A stretch of DNA of 64,000 nucleotides from an uncultured Lactobacillus sp. (GCA_910587695.1 CAJUNC010000013.1:1-64000); one strand, 5' to 3'. Shown: positions 8,899-17,693, counted from the first letter of the stretch. Numbers and translations: made by a program. Notes: a model not told the origin generated them from the sequence alone.

Positions 8899-9222
8899 TT
8901 AGTGGATCCCTAGCGCCATCTTAGCATAGCTAGTCATGCGGTCCATTGTCCAGGCTGGTTCCCAAACAAATTCAACTTCGACCTTTTTAACTTCAGCGAT
9001 CCCATCCATCGAACGTTCGACCATATCAGCCAATAAGTTCGTCAAGGGGCATCCCATCGTAGTCAAGGTCATCTGAACGATACATAGACCATCTTCTTTT
9101 AGATCAACTGAATAGATCAAACCTAAATTAACGATATCCACCCCTAATTCTGGATCGATCACCGTTTCAAGGGCATCTAAAATATCTTTTTTTATCAATT
9201 CACTATTTCGTGGTTCCATCAT
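8899..9222 (-). CDS. yitW: MIP18/DUF59 Fe-S assembly factor (SufT/YitW-like)
   Basis: About 107 aa. Motifs VIDPELGVDIVNLGLIY (about 20-36) and MTLTTMGCPL with the conserved Cys, then EFVWEPAW, are those of the DUF59 family that helps mature Fe-S proteins. Two adjacent ATGs (9222 and 9219) follow GGAGGA; the second has the better 8-nt spacing. Earlier in-frame starts lack a ribosome site. It overlaps the end of the upstream hydrolase by about 20 nt. The same hydrolase-MIP18 pairing is known as yitV-yitW in Bacillus. Confidence 0.88.
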   Translation of the reverse strand: MMEPRNSELIKKDILDALETVIDPELGVDIVNLGLIYSVDLKEDGLCIVQMTLTTMGCPLTNLLADMVERSMDGIAEVKKVEVEFVWEPAWTMDRMTSYAKMALGIH

Positions 9223-9982
9223 CGATTCCTCCAAAATACTCTTCAAATTTTTCTGCCATCTCGACTGCAGTTGCATAATTTACCTTATGCCCTTGCCCTG
9301 TGGTCGTCGTAAATGATGTATTTCTAGCATAATTTTTCCCTTGGATACTGTCAAAAAATGCTTTATCTGGCGCATATGGCACCATTTGATCGGTAGTATC
9401 ATGCCAAAAATGTACTGGTCGCCCAGCGATCCGTTTAGGGTGCTTTGATAGGTCGATCAGCTCAAGTTGTGCTAATTGCTGATCGATAAAACTAGCTGGA
9501 ATATCTGTTAAACCCGGTAACTCTTCCAGTAGTTGACGGGCAAACGCTGTCGGACAAGGAGAGCCCATCAAACTTACACCAGCTTTGATCCAATCATACA
9601 CAGTCAATAAAGCACAAGTCGTGATCGCTCCCATCGAAAGGCCACTGACACCAACTAGGTCATCTTTTATCCCGCACGTTTGGCGATAGTAATTTACCAA
9701 AAATGGTAGCTCTTTGACTGAACTAGCTACGATCTGCCAAAATTCTTGGCGGTGACTAGTGACAGGTCCGATTTGTCTTTGACCATGAAACTTAGCATCT
9801 GGTAAGACCACTCTAAAGCCACGTTTGGCTAGTTCGTAACCTTCTGTTAAGACTCGTTCTTTACAACCAGTCCAACCGTGATAAAAAACGATCAGCGGTA
9901 AACTTTGAGTGCGATATTTTTTAGCCACGACTTCTAAAACCGGTAAGCCCTCGATCTGTTTTGCAATGATCTCGATCATCAT
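9203..9982 (-). CDS. Alpha/beta hydrolase (YitV-like esterase family)
   Basis: About 259 aa, cytoplasmic, substrate unknown. The nucleophile elbow is GLSMG, the acid is probably in HDTTDQMVPY and the His in GQGHKVNY. The HGWTGCKE loop near residue 35 would form the oxyanion hole. I chose the start at the ATGATG pair (9982/9979) because GGGAG lies 5-8 nt before it and a TATAAT (10013-10018, minus strand) lies just upstream, leaving no room for the longer reading frame to 10033. First gene of a three-gene operon with yitW and the FtsX-like protein. Confidence 0.85.
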   Translation of the reverse strand: MMIEIIAKQIEGLPVLEVVAKKYRTQSLPLIVFYHGWTGCKERVLTEGYELAKRGFRVVLPDAKFHGQRQIGPVTSHRQEFWQIVASSVKELPFLVNYYRQTCGIKDDLVGVSGLSMGAITTCALLTVYDWIKAGVSLMGSPCPTAFARQLLEELPGLTDIPASFIDQQLAQLELIDLSKHPKRIAGRPVHFWHDTTDQMVPYAPDKAFFDSIQGKNYARNTSFTTTTGQGHKVNYATAVEMAEKFEEYFGGIDDGTTK

Positions 9983-10127
9983 AACTACTCCCTTCTTGAT
10001 CTTTCCCTTAAAATTATACACTATTATCTTCAAAATGATCGCAAAATTAATTCCTTATCCGTTGTTTTTTATTTAAGTTTGTGATAACTTTAAGCAGATA
10101 TACTACAAATTTTTAAGGATTGATTCT

Positions 10128-10937
10128 ATGGAACAAAAACTGATCGCGATCGACCTTGATGGCACGACATTAAATGAAAATAGTCAAATAACGTCTAAAA
10201 CTAAAGAAGTTTTGACCAAAGCTGCAGCAGCAGGACATATCGTTTCGATCGTAACCGGACGCCCTAACCGGATCTCAGAAAACTATTATGATTTTTTGGG
10301 CCTTAAATCACCAATGATCAACTTTAATGGTGCCCTGGGACATATTCCACATCAAACTTGGGATAAAGAATATGCCTTGACCTTTAACCGTGATATCGCT
10401 TTTGAGATCTTAGCTGCTAAAGAGCAACTTGGGATCAAAGTCGTTGCAGCTGAAGGTAAGAATATGGCCTTAGCCGATGTCCCCAATACTGTGATCGATG
10501 ATTTCTTTCCAGTAACGTTGAAAGCTAATGAAGTTTTAAATAAGATAAACTTACAAGAAAATCCGTCAGCAATGACGATGTTAGTTGATAAACTTCAATT
10601 GCCTAAAACTGTCTCTGCCCTAGAAGAAAATTTTGGCGACAAGATCAACGTTGGGGTTTGGGGTGGTCCTAACCCGATCCTAGAACTATCACCTAAAGGC
10701 GTCAATAAAGCTCATGGGGTCAAATTCTTAGCTGATACCTTTAAGATCGACCGTAAAAACATTCTGGCCTTTGGTGATGAACACAATGATGCTGAAATGA
10801 TCGATTATGCCGGCTGGGGCGTAGTCATGCAAAATGGGACTGATAAACTCAAAGCTTTGGCTAACGATATTACGCCTTTGACCAATAAAGAAGATGGCTT
10901 AGCACATTATTTAGAAGAATATTTAAAGTTAGCTTAG
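10128..10937 (+). CDS. Cof-type HAD-IIB sugar/nucleotide phosphatase
   Basis: 269 aa, the typical size for Cof/YidA-like phosphatases that hydrolyse sugar phosphates, pyridoxal phosphate or nucleotides in the cytoplasm. Motif I is DLDGT (D9, D11), motif II is VTGR (about 43-46) and motif IV is GDEHNDAEMI near 217. The type IIB cap domain lies between. AAGGA precedes the ATG at good distance. Exact substrate cannot be read from sequence. The MITE-like element begins 12 nt after its stop. Confidence 0.92.
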   Translation: MEQKLIAIDLDGTTLNENSQITSKTKEVLTKAAAAGHIVSIVTGRPNRISENYYDFLGLKSPMINFNGALGHIPHQTWDKEYALTFNRDIAFEILAAKEQLGIKVVAAEGKNMALADVPNTVIDDFFPVTLKANEVLNKINLQENPSAMTMLVDKLQLPKTVSALEENFGDKINVGVWGGPNPILELSPKGVNKAHGVKFLADTFKIDRKNILAFGDEHNDAEMIDYAGWGVVMQNGTDKLKALANDITPLTNKEDGLAHYLEEYLKLA

Positions 10938-10948
10938 AGTAAATAAAA

Positions 10949-11125
10949 AGGCTGTAACAAAAGTATTTTTTAGTATTAACTACCACTAAAAAATTACTAT
11001 GCGTTGCTTAGTTGTTACTTGGCACTGTAAAGCCTTAAAAACTAATATTTCCAGAGACAAGCAAAGACATCTTCAAAATTCCAACATTTGGAATTGAAGA
11101 TGTCTTTTTACTTATGTTACAGCCT
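10949..11125. mobile_element. MITE-like 177-bp element with terminal inverted repeats
   Basis: AGGCTGTAACAAAAGTA at the left end is mirrored by TACTTATGTTACAGCCT at the right (one mismatch in 17). Inside are TTTTTTAGT/ACTAAAAAA (10967-10992 area) and a strong hairpin made of AAAGACATCTTCAA and TTGAAGATGTCTTT with a short second stem TTCCAA/TTGGAA. It has no coding capacity. It fills almost the whole gap between a plus-strand and a minus-strand gene, so its hairpins can also end transcription from both sides. Origin from a transposon is inference. Confidence 0.55.
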
Positions 11126-11133
11126 CTTTTATT

Positions 11134-11322
11134 TTAGTTTTCGTCGCTCTTTAACACACCGCCAACAGCGTAACGATCTTTTTGCATTTCATTTAATACA
11201 ACGTGAACATGTTCAGCTGGAGCACCAGTGTTTTCAACCACTGCCTTAGTTACGTCTTTGACTAAGTTCTTGAGTTGTTCTTGGCTACGACCTTCGATAA
11301 GTTCGATATGAACTAATGGCAT
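11134..11322 (-). CDS. 4-oxalocrotonate tautomerase family protein
   Basis: 62 aa. After Met removal the protein begins with Pro (PLVHIELIEGR), the catalytic base of the 4-OT superfamily. AGGGAG lies 9 nt ahead of this ATG; the earlier ATG at 11331 sits right on the ribosome site and would bury the proline. Arg residues at about 10 and 38-52 fit substrate binding. Members form hexamers and tautomerise enols; the physiological substrate in lactobacilli is not known. Confidence 0.93.
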   Translation of the reverse strand: MPLVHIELIEGRSQEQLKNLVKDVTKAVVENTGAPAEHVHVVLNEMQKDRYAVGGVLKSDEN

Positions 11323-11353
11323 TATTGTCATCTCCCTCTTGATTGATATGTTA

Positions 11354-11412
11354 ATTATGACAAAGTTTTAGTACAAGTGCAATTGTTTTTAGTTCTATTG
11401 GTCTGCTAAAAT
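11354..11412. promoter_or_regulatory. Divergent promoters for tautomerase and pepD
   Basis: Minus strand: TTGCAC (11377-11382) - 17 nt - CATAAT (11354-11359) for the tautomerase. Plus strand: TTGTTT (11383-11388) - 18 nt - TAAAAT (11407-11412) for the dipeptidase. The two -35 elements abut. Confidence 0.5.
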
Positions 11413-11445
11413 AAAACTAATCAACTGATGAAAGGACGTCTCTTT

Positions 11446-12876
11446 ATGACACTTTACAAAACTTTCGAATTTTCTGCTTGCACTAGCATCTTAGTCGGAA
11501 AAAAAGCGATGGCTGATGGTTCGACTGTGATCGGACGCAATGAAGATGCCAAAAGCGCTTGGCCCAAACACATGGTCATTCATCCTCATCAAGAATTTGA
11601 TACCCCACAAGAATTTATCTCAAAGGATAACGGCTTTAAAATGCCACTACCACAAGTTCGTTTTAAATACAGTGCCACTCCAGAATGGACAGCTGAATTT
11701 GGCTTATTTGAAGAAGATGGTATCAACGAATATGGAGTAGCCATGAGTGCCACTGAAAGTGCTTATGCCAACGAACGCGTTTTAGGCTACGATCCACTTG
11801 TCAAAGATGGGATCGGCGAAGAAGCCATGGTCACCGTCGTTTTGCCATATGTAAAAACAGCCCGCGAAGGTGTAAAACGCCTAGGTCAGATCATTGAGAA
11901 ATACGGTACTTGCGAATCTAACGGGATCTTATTTGCTGATCAAGAAGAAGTTTGGTATTTAGAAACAGGGTCAGGTCACCACTTTGTTGCTCAAAGGATC
12001 CCCGATGATTGCTATGCTGTAGTGGCTAACCAATTAGCGATCCAAGAGATCGACTTCAACGATCCCGTTAACTTTATCTTTTCAACCGGGATCCAAGAAT
12101 TTGTAGCCACTAACCATTTAAATCCTGATCCGACATGCTTTAATTTCCGCAATATTTTTGGAACACACGAATTGTCCGATGAGATCTACAGTACTCCACG
12201 AGTCTGGGACGGTCAACGTTACCTGACCCCTAGCGTCAAACAAGATCCCATGAGCGAAGAATTACCATTTATCCAAAAGGCTGACCGCTTATTGTATTTA
12301 GATGATCTAAAATACGTCTTAGGCTCGCATTTTCAAAATACACCTTACGATCCACTAGGCAAGGCTCCAGAAAAAAACAAATTTAGACCGATCAGCTTAG
12401 CTAAAACGCAGGAATCTCACTTGCTCCAACTTCGTCCAAACTTACCAGTCGAGATCGCTGGTCTTCACTGGGTCGCAATGGGCGTTACGGCACAAAGTGT
12501 TTTTGTCCCCGTCTATGCAGGTAGCACCGATGTCCACCCCGCTTACAAAGTCGGACAAAAGACGTATTCTAACGACTCAGCTTACTGGGTCTACAAATTA
12601 CTTGGTGTCTTAGTCGATCCTCACTATGCGCAATTTGGACCAAAAGTTTTGGATCTAAAAAAAGAACTTGCTGTCAAATTCACCCAGATCATCAAGCAAA
12701 CAGATGAAAAAGCATTGACTGTAAATGATCCGCTTGCTTTAAGTGAGTTGTTGACCAAGACATCCCTTGAGATGCAAGAATTAGGTTTAAATGAAACTCA
12801 GAAGCTGACCGCTGAATTGATCACTGAAGCAACGGATCTTTCACCACTGAATTTCAAGACTGACGCTAATTTATAA
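11446..12876 (+). CDS. pepD: C69-family dipeptidase
   Basis: 476 aa, Ntn-hydrolase fold, cytoplasmic dipeptidase of broad specificity. The nucleophile is C12 in FSACTSILVGKKA, followed by the family signature DGSTVIGRNED. In some relatives a short propeptide is removed to expose this Cys. I chose the ATG at 11446 because AAAGGA is 9 nt upstream; an ATG at 11428 would place that ribosome site inside the frame. Monocistronic, ended by the hairpin at 12908. Confidence 0.93.
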   Translation: MTLYKTFEFSACTSILVGKKAMADGSTVIGRNEDAKSAWPKHMVIHPHQEFDTPQEFISKDNGFKMPLPQVRFKYSATPEWTAEFGLFEEDGINEYGVAMSATESAYANERVLGYDPLVKDGIGEEAMVTVVLPYVKTAREGVKRLGQIIEKYGTCESNGILFADQEEVWYLETGSGHHFVAQRIPDDCYAVVANQLAIQEIDFNDPVNFIFSTGIQEFVATNHLNPDPTCFNFRNIFGTHELSDEIYSTPRVWDGQRYLTPSVKQDPMSEELPFIQKADRLLYLDDLKYVLGSHFQNTPYDPLGKAPEKNKFRPISLAKTQESHLLQLRPNLPVEIAGLHWVAMGVTAQSVFVPVYAGSTDVHPAYKVGQKTYSNDSAYWVYKLLGVLVDPHYAQFGPKVLDLKKELAVKFTQIIKQTDEKALTVNDPLALSELLTKTSLEMQELGLNETQKLTAELITEATDLSPLNFKTDANL

Positions 12877-12907
12877 AATGTATTTTTTTCTGTTCTTTGA
12901 ATAAAAC

Positions 12908-12952
12908 AAGCTCCCCGGTAGAAGTCATATACCAACTTCTATCGGGGAGCTT
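12908..12952 (+). terminator. Terminator after pepD
   Basis: AAGCTCCCCGGTAGAAGT pairs with ACTTCTATCGGGGAGCTT (18 bp, one G-T), then TTTATT. A-rich sequence before it allows use from the minus strand too. A second weaker stem, ACGATAGA/TCTATCGT, lies at 12980-13008 before the ybjQ stop. Confidence 0.8.
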
Positions 12953-13010
12953 TATTCGCTTAAATACCTTTTACTTTAGACGATAGATACTCTTAACTCG
13001 TCTATCGTAG

Positions 13011-13325
13011 TTAGTCAATAAATTTTACGGCAGTACCATAGGCAGCAACTGATTGCATATCTGCACTGATCGAGCCCGAATCAAAGCGCATCATGACAAC
13101 CGCATCAGCTCCCATAGCCTTGGCTTCTTGTTTTAAACGTTCGACAGCTTCGTGACGAGAATTATTTAGCATCTTGGTGTAGCCCTTGATCTCACCACCA
13201 ACGATGCTCTTTAGACCTGCACCAAAGTCACTGGCAATATTGCGCGATTGAGTCGTCACCCCAAACGCTGTACCGATCACTTCATATTGTTTGCCTGGAA
13301 TATGTTCTGTTGTTACAACTAACAT
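13011..13325 (-). CDS. ybjQ: YbjQ family protein (UPF0145)
   Basis: 104 aa, the normal length of the family. Recognised by TTEHIPGKQYEVIGTAFG at the start and the GADAVVMMRFD segment near 70-80. Members form pentamers and are called heavy-metal-binding-like, but no cellular role is established. AAAGGGTG precedes the ATG. It starts 15 nt after the stop of the MBL-like gene, so the two probably form an operon. Confidence 0.9.
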   Translation of the reverse strand: MLVVTTEHIPGKQYEVIGTAFGVTTQSRNIASDFGAGLKSIVGGEIKGYTKMLNNSRHEAVERLKQEAKAMGADAVVMMRFDSGSISADMQSVAAYGTAVKFID

Positions 13326-13340
13326 TTACTACACCCTTTC

Positions 13341-14297
13341 TTATGAAAAACTAACTATTTCGGTCAAAGGTTCGATCACCTCTAGTGTCTTTTCACCATA
13401 GCTCAAACACTGAGCCGGTGCGATCACATGCACGACCTCTTTTAATTCGCTCTCACTTTGATCTGCAGCAATCATATCAATGTCTCTAATACTATCTTTA
13501 TTATAAACGATGGTATCTCGCTTAGTCATTTCTGCTTGAATTATGAATTTTTCTGGTTTTTCCTCGGCTGATTTTAAATTAGTTGGCGTCGTAGCTGTAA
13601 AATCGTTAAACGGGAATAATAATTTAGCTAAAATAGCAAGATCTGGTGCAAGCAGTAAAGTTCTGCCTGCTTGTTTAGCAATTTCTTGATATTCTAGGAT
13701 CTCTTCTGGGGCTAATTCTGATAATTTTAAAGCTGGTAAATCTGTCTTCGATAGATTTGCTAAGAAACGTTTGAATTTTTTGGTGTTTGACACAAAAACT
13801 TCACTGGTCTGTAAAGCTGCACTATCTAACAACAACAGATCTAACTTAGCTGTCTGAAAAGCTTTTTTCCATTTTTTGATCCGCTTCTTATGTGCCCCAC
13901 GCGTAATAAATCGCCCTGTATAGCCAAGCACTTTGCCTTCATGTTCAAGTAATAAACTGACTGCTCCGTTCAAACCATCATCACTTGGAAACGCAGTGAC
14001 CCAGAGATCTGATATCTGAACGGGATAATTATAAGGATAGCACTTTATTTTTCTAAAATTCAAAGGTCTGATGAAACCTGTTTGAACTAATTTTTGAAGC
14101 TGTTTAAGTAACATTTGTGGCAAATAAACAAGATTTTTGCGTCGCTTATCAGCTAAGATCTGCAAGAGATCAGTCGATAAATGTGTGAACAGGTAAATAT
14201 CTCCCGTTGTGGAAGTTACTCTTTCTTTAGGATCGAGTATGATCGTTTGCTTAGACTCAAGGCAAATACTACCTTCATTTTTAATGATCAAGGACAT
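13341..14297 (-). CDS. Degenerate metallo-beta-lactamase-fold protein (RNase J/beta-CASP-like pseudoenzyme)
   Basis: 318 aa, soluble. Its order of motifs follows MBL-fold RNases, but metal ligands are missing. At the HxHxDH site it reads THLSTDL (H39 and D43 remain; second and third His are Ser41 and Leu44). The usual TGDF is TGRF (127-130). A later stretch, ILEYQEIAKQAGRTLLLAP, resembles the beta-CASP helix. I infer a catalytically dead, perhaps RNA-binding, paralogue. AGGTGATAAT precedes ATG. Upstream partner of ybjQ. Confidence 0.6.
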   Translation of the reverse strand: MSLIIKNEGSICLESKQTIILDPKERVTSTTGDIYLFTHLSTDLLQILADKRRKNLVYLPQMLLKQLQKLVQTGFIRPLNFRKIKCYPYNYPVQISDLWVTAFPSDDGLNGAVSLLLEHEGKVLGYTGRFITRGAHKKRIKKWKKAFQTAKLDLLLLDSAALQTSEVFVSNTKKFKRFLANLSKTDLPALKLSELAPEEILEYQEIAKQAGRTLLLAPDLAILAKLLFPFNDFTATTPTNLKSAEEKPEKFIIQAEMTKRDTIVYNKDSIRDIDMIAADQSESELKEVVHVIAPAQCLSYGEKTLEVIEPLTEIVSFS

Positions 14298-14399
14298 ATT
14301 ATCACCTGGCCTTTCTTAATTTTTCTAACTAATTCAATTATAAGCGAAGCATGTAAATAATTCTATCTTTATACAGCTAACTTTTTGTAAGCATATATG

Positions 14400-14428
14400 T
14401 TGTAATCAATTAGCAAGTGATAGATAAT
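14400..14428 (+). promoter_or_regulatory. Promoter of the HesB-like gene
   Basis: TTGTAA (14400-14405), 17 nt, GATAAT (14423-14428), then a strong AAGGGAGGT ribosome site before the ATG at 14459. Confidence 0.6.
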
Positions 14429-14458
14429 ATACATATCAGTTAAGGGAGGTATTTTAAA

Positions 14459-14821
14459 ATGAAATTAACCATTACAGATGAAGCAGCTACTAAATTGCGT
14501 CCATTTTTTGAAGATCAAAATGCCATTGTTCTACTTGATTTTGATGATGGTGTCGGTCCTTTTTCAAAAGTAGGTGTATGTTCTTTAAATCAAGCCTTTC
14601 AATTAGTGATCGTTGATAAGGATGAAGACATCCACGATTATAACGAAAAGATAACGACTGATCTTGGTGATGTATACTACAAAGGCTATTCTGACATGTA
14701 CTTAGATCAAGTCATGCAACTAAAATTAAATCCGCAAAATATGACTTTGCGCCTTGTAGGTAACAGTTCGGGTGAATTGACCCCAGTATTAAATATTATC
14801 GATCTACGCAAAAATAGTTAG
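14459..14821 (+). CDS. HesB/YqkB-like iron-sulfur cluster biosynthesis family protein
   Basis: 120 aa. The start MKLTITDEAATKL and overall beta-rich layout match the Fe-S_biosyn (PF01521) branch found in lactobacilli. It lacks the CxC pair of true A-type carriers: only one Cys (GVCSLNQ) remains. It is therefore unlikely to carry a cluster like IscA, and its role is not established. Monocistronic between its own promoter and a two-way terminator. Confidence 0.8.
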   Translation: MKLTITDEAATKLRPFFEDQNAIVLLDFDDGVGPFSKVGVCSLNQAFQLVIVDKDEDIHDYNEKITTDLGDVYYKGYSDMYLDQVMQLKLNPQNMTLRLVGNSSGELTPVLNIIDLRKNS

Positions 14822-14828
14822 ATCTAAT

Positions 14829-14867
14829 AAAATAGCCTAGGAGTTTCAACTCTCCTAAGCTATTTTT
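14829..14867. terminator. Bidirectional terminator, HesB-like gene / traX-like gene
   Basis: AAATAGC-c-TAGGAG pairs with CTCCTA-a-GCTATTT, followed by T6; A-rich on the other side. It lies between convergent genes. Confidence 0.8.
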
Positions 14868-14870
14868 TAT

Positions 14871-15662
14871 TTATACAAAGGCTTTGATCAAGTAAATGAT
14901 CCAAAGGTGAACTGGATAAAAGATATAGAAGAACGATTTTTCAGCTTGACTACCACTTCCACCACGTTTGCCATTATATAGCCAGATCAATGGAATGACG
15001 GCTACCATCATAAATTCACTAGCAAATGTCAAATGTTCATAGAGTGAAAATGAAGCTGTCGCTCCGCTACTGTAACTGTAATAAGCTTTAGCAAATAACA
15101 GAGCACACCAGAGAAATGTTGCCCAAAGCATTGGCGCTTGCTTGTGATACTTACGACCTAAGAAAAAGATCAATGCTAACGGCAAGAGATAGATCCCACC
15201 TTCTGCAAAAGCAAACATCAAAAGAGCACTTACGATAAATGTTGGCCATGATGCCTTACGTCTATGCTTATTTAAGATGTTATCCAATGACCACATCATG
15301 ATCAGCTGTAAAGCTAACGTCAAAAAGATATTATGTGGCCCGAGGAACAATAAGTAATTGGGCTGATGATCAAACGGATCGATATATGACTTAGTCAAGA
15401 GATTATAGATAATATTACCGATCCCTACGACTAACGCTCCGATCAATAAACGCTCCAAATACCGTCGTTTATTGCGAGTGTGAAAATATCCTTCGACTAA
15501 TAAAAATGAAAATGTTGGGGCCACGAAACGTCCTAAGAAATTGATCCATAAAGGCCAATGCAACTCTGGTCCAAAATACATATTCAAATGGTCTACCAAC
15601 ATAAAGATCATTGCTAAAACTTTTAACTGATAACCAGTTAAACCTTTTTTAAGAAAACTCAT
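14871..15662 (-). CDS. TraX family membrane protein
   Basis: 263 aa with about seven to eight hydrophobic helices. The N-terminal LKVLAMIFMLVDHLNMYF and the C-terminal FFYIFYPVHLWIIYL are typical of TraX (PF05857), a family related to membrane acyltransferases and first named for acetylation of F pilin. In Firmicutes it is chromosomal and likely modifies a surface component. It starts 27 nt after the stop of the BceB-like permease and may be the last gene of that transcript. Confidence 0.85.
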   Translation of the reverse strand: MSFLKKGLTGYQLKVLAMIFMLVDHLNMYFGPELHWPLWINFLGRFVAPTFSFLLVEGYFHTRNKRRYLERLLIGALVVGIGNIIYNLLTKSYIDPFDHQPNYLLFLGPHNIFLTLALQLIMMWSLDNILNKHRRKASWPTFIVSALLMFAFAEGGIYLLPLALIFFLGRKYHKQAPMLWATFLWCALLFAKAYYSYSSGATASFSLYEHLTFASEFMMVAVIPLIWLYNGKRGGSGSQAEKSFFYIFYPVHLWIIYLIKAFV

Positions 15663-15689
15663 CTTCTTTCTCTCCTAAATTTTTACTAC

Positions 15690-17678
15690 TTAACGTTCAA
15701 CTAGACGGTAATAGACCCGTGCAGTTAATTGATACACAATATAATACAGAATACTAAAGATCAGTGCAACCACGAGCGTAACTACTAAGAACAGTTGCCA
15801 GTTGGTGATCCCAAATAAGACCAACATCTTTTTGATCAGTGGGAAAGCAAAAGCAACGTGTAACATTGCAAAAGCTAAAGGGAAGATAAAGACCATCATG
15901 ATCTGACTGTGGATCACACGTTTGACTTCAGCTTCATCCATCCCAACTTTTTGTAAGATCACAAAGCGCTCGCGGTCGTCCATTCCTTCAGACACTTGCT
16001 TGTAATAGATGATCAATGTCGTAGCTAGTAAGAAAGCTATCCCTAAAATGATCCCTAAAAAGAAGAATCCACCATCAAAGCGTTTGACACTTTCGCGATA
16101 GCTATCCTTGTCCTGAAAAAAATACCATTGTTTATCCGCAGTTTTAGCAAACTCTTTGCTTAGTCCACGGATGAACGCTTTACGTTTAGCTTGATCTTTA
16201 AGTTCAATGTTGAAATTTAATTGATAAGCAGGATCTAAGTAGGCTGCTGTTTCTTTAGTTTTGTATAATTCTTTTAATAGTCCCTCGATCTGTTTTTGAT
16301 CTTTCATAACTACAATGTATGAATCAACTGGTGATGCATTAAGTAATCCTGTATCTTTTAATTTGTTGACCTGTTGCTTGATTTGATACTTATGTCCATT
16401 CAATATCATTGTCTTTTCAGGATAATTCTGCGTAGTAGTATACATAAAGATATCATTTGGTTTAGTTAAAGATAAATTATCTTTTGTCAAAGCATTATAT
16501 TCACTCAAGCTGATCAAGACCACATTTGCAGCTCTATCAATATCTGAGACATTATAACTCACACGGTCAGAAGCTTTGAAATCGTTAGCTTTTTTTGTAA
16601 ACAATAAAGATTGACTAGTCCGGATATATTGCATATCACTTAATTTAACATCTTCTTTAGTAGCATAGTTTTTAGCTACTTGTTTGAGTTTTGACAGTGG
16701 CTCTGCTGAATTGATCATGATATCACGTGGAAACATCTGTTGAACTTGATCATTTGATCCAAAAAAGAGCCCCGCTGTTGTTGAAACAGTGACTAAGACC
16801 ATCGTTGATAAGATACAGATGCTAGCCAACCCGACCGCATTTTGTTTCATCCGATAGATCATCCCTGATACAGGAATGAAATGTTTAACATTGTAGTAGT
16901 AGTTTTCATTTTTACGCAATAATTTTAGAACAACGATGCTTCCGGCTGTAAATATCAAGTAAGTCCCGATGATCACTAAAAGTACTGCTATAAAGAAATT
17001 AGTGACCGCTGAAACTGGAGACTTGATCGTAAGAGCGATCCAATAACCCCAAACTAAAGTGACTAAACCGACTAAGGCCAAGAACCATTTAGCTTTAGGC
17101 TCTTTTTCACCTTTTTGATCAGCATGTAACAACTCGATCGGATCACTTTTAAAGATATTAAAAGCGTTGATCAAATATAACCATGCGTAAATGCCAGCGA
17201 TAAATAAGATCGTGAGCGTCAAGATCGAAGTGTTCAAAGTAAATTTGAATTCATTACCGATCCCCATCAATTTCTTGATGATCAGGTACGCCAGTCGGGA
17301 AAAAATCACGCCACTTGTGATACCTAAAACAACTGTAGTAACTAAATTGATCACTTTTTCAAAGAAGGTCAACTTATATAATTCACGTTTGCCCATCCCC
17401 AAAACATTGTACAGACCTAGTTCGTTTTTACGTTGTTTGTTTAGTATCGTTTCTGTATAAGTAGCAAATACCACTGAAAAGATCAATACGATCACAGAAC
17501 CAAAACCAAAAAGTTGGGTGATCGCTTCAGCCCCTTGGAGTTTAGCTAAACCTGGGTCATTTGCGACCATCAACATCAGAGTATTTAAGGCCGTCAAAAA
17601 GATCATCGACAGTAAAAATGGTACAAAAGCCTGTTTATTTTTACGAATATTTTGGAAAGCTAATTTAGCATAAAACAT
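15690..17678 (-). CDS. bceB: BceB-type ABC transporter permease
   Basis: 662 aa, about ten transmembrane helices in FtsX layout, with a large extracellular domain (about residues 310-530) between helices seven and eight. This architecture belongs to peptide-antibiotic transporters that free lipid II cycle intermediates from bacitracin, nisin-like or other peptides and also activate the partner kinase. GMGKRELYKL after helix two is a typical coupling segment. It begins 15 nt after the ATPase gene. Which peptide is recognised cannot be told from sequence. Confidence 0.92.
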   Translation of the reverse strand: MFYAKLAFQNIRKNKQAFVPFLLSMIFLTALNTLMLMVANDPGLAKLQGAEAITQLFGFGSVIVLIFSVVFATYTETILNKQRKNELGLYNVLGMGKRELYKLTFFEKVINLVTTVVLGITSGVIFSRLAYLIIKKLMGIGNEFKFTLNTSILTLTILFIAGIYAWLYLINAFNIFKSDPIELLHADQKGEKEPKAKWFLALVGLVTLVWGYWIALTIKSPVSAVTNFFIAVLLVIIGTYLIFTAGSIVVLKLLRKNENYYYNVKHFIPVSGMIYRMKQNAVGLASICILSTMVLVTVSTTAGLFFGSNDQVQQMFPRDIMINSAEPLSKLKQVAKNYATKEDVKLSDMQYIRTSQSLLFTKKANDFKASDRVSYNVSDIDRAANVVLISLSEYNALTKDNLSLTKPNDIFMYTTTQNYPEKTMILNGHKYQIKQQVNKLKDTGLLNASPVDSYIVVMKDQKQIEGLLKELYKTKETAAYLDPAYQLNFNIELKDQAKRKAFIRGLSKEFAKTADKQWYFFQDKDSYRESVKRFDGGFFFLGIILGIAFLLATTLIIYYKQVSEGMDDRERFVILQKVGMDEAEVKRVIHSQIMMVFIFPLAFAMLHVAFAFPLIKKMLVLFGITNWQLFLVVTLVVALIFSILYYIVYQLTARVYYRLVER

Positions 17679-17693
17679 ACAGATCCCTCCTGA

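Noticed and set aside
10949..11125. Ordinary twin terminators only
   Set aside because: The outer 17-bp inverted repeats span the whole 177 bp, which simple terminators do not explain; kept as MITE-like.
14459..14821. Functional IscA-type Fe-S carrier
   Set aside because: The cysteines that bind the cluster are missing; only one Cys remains.
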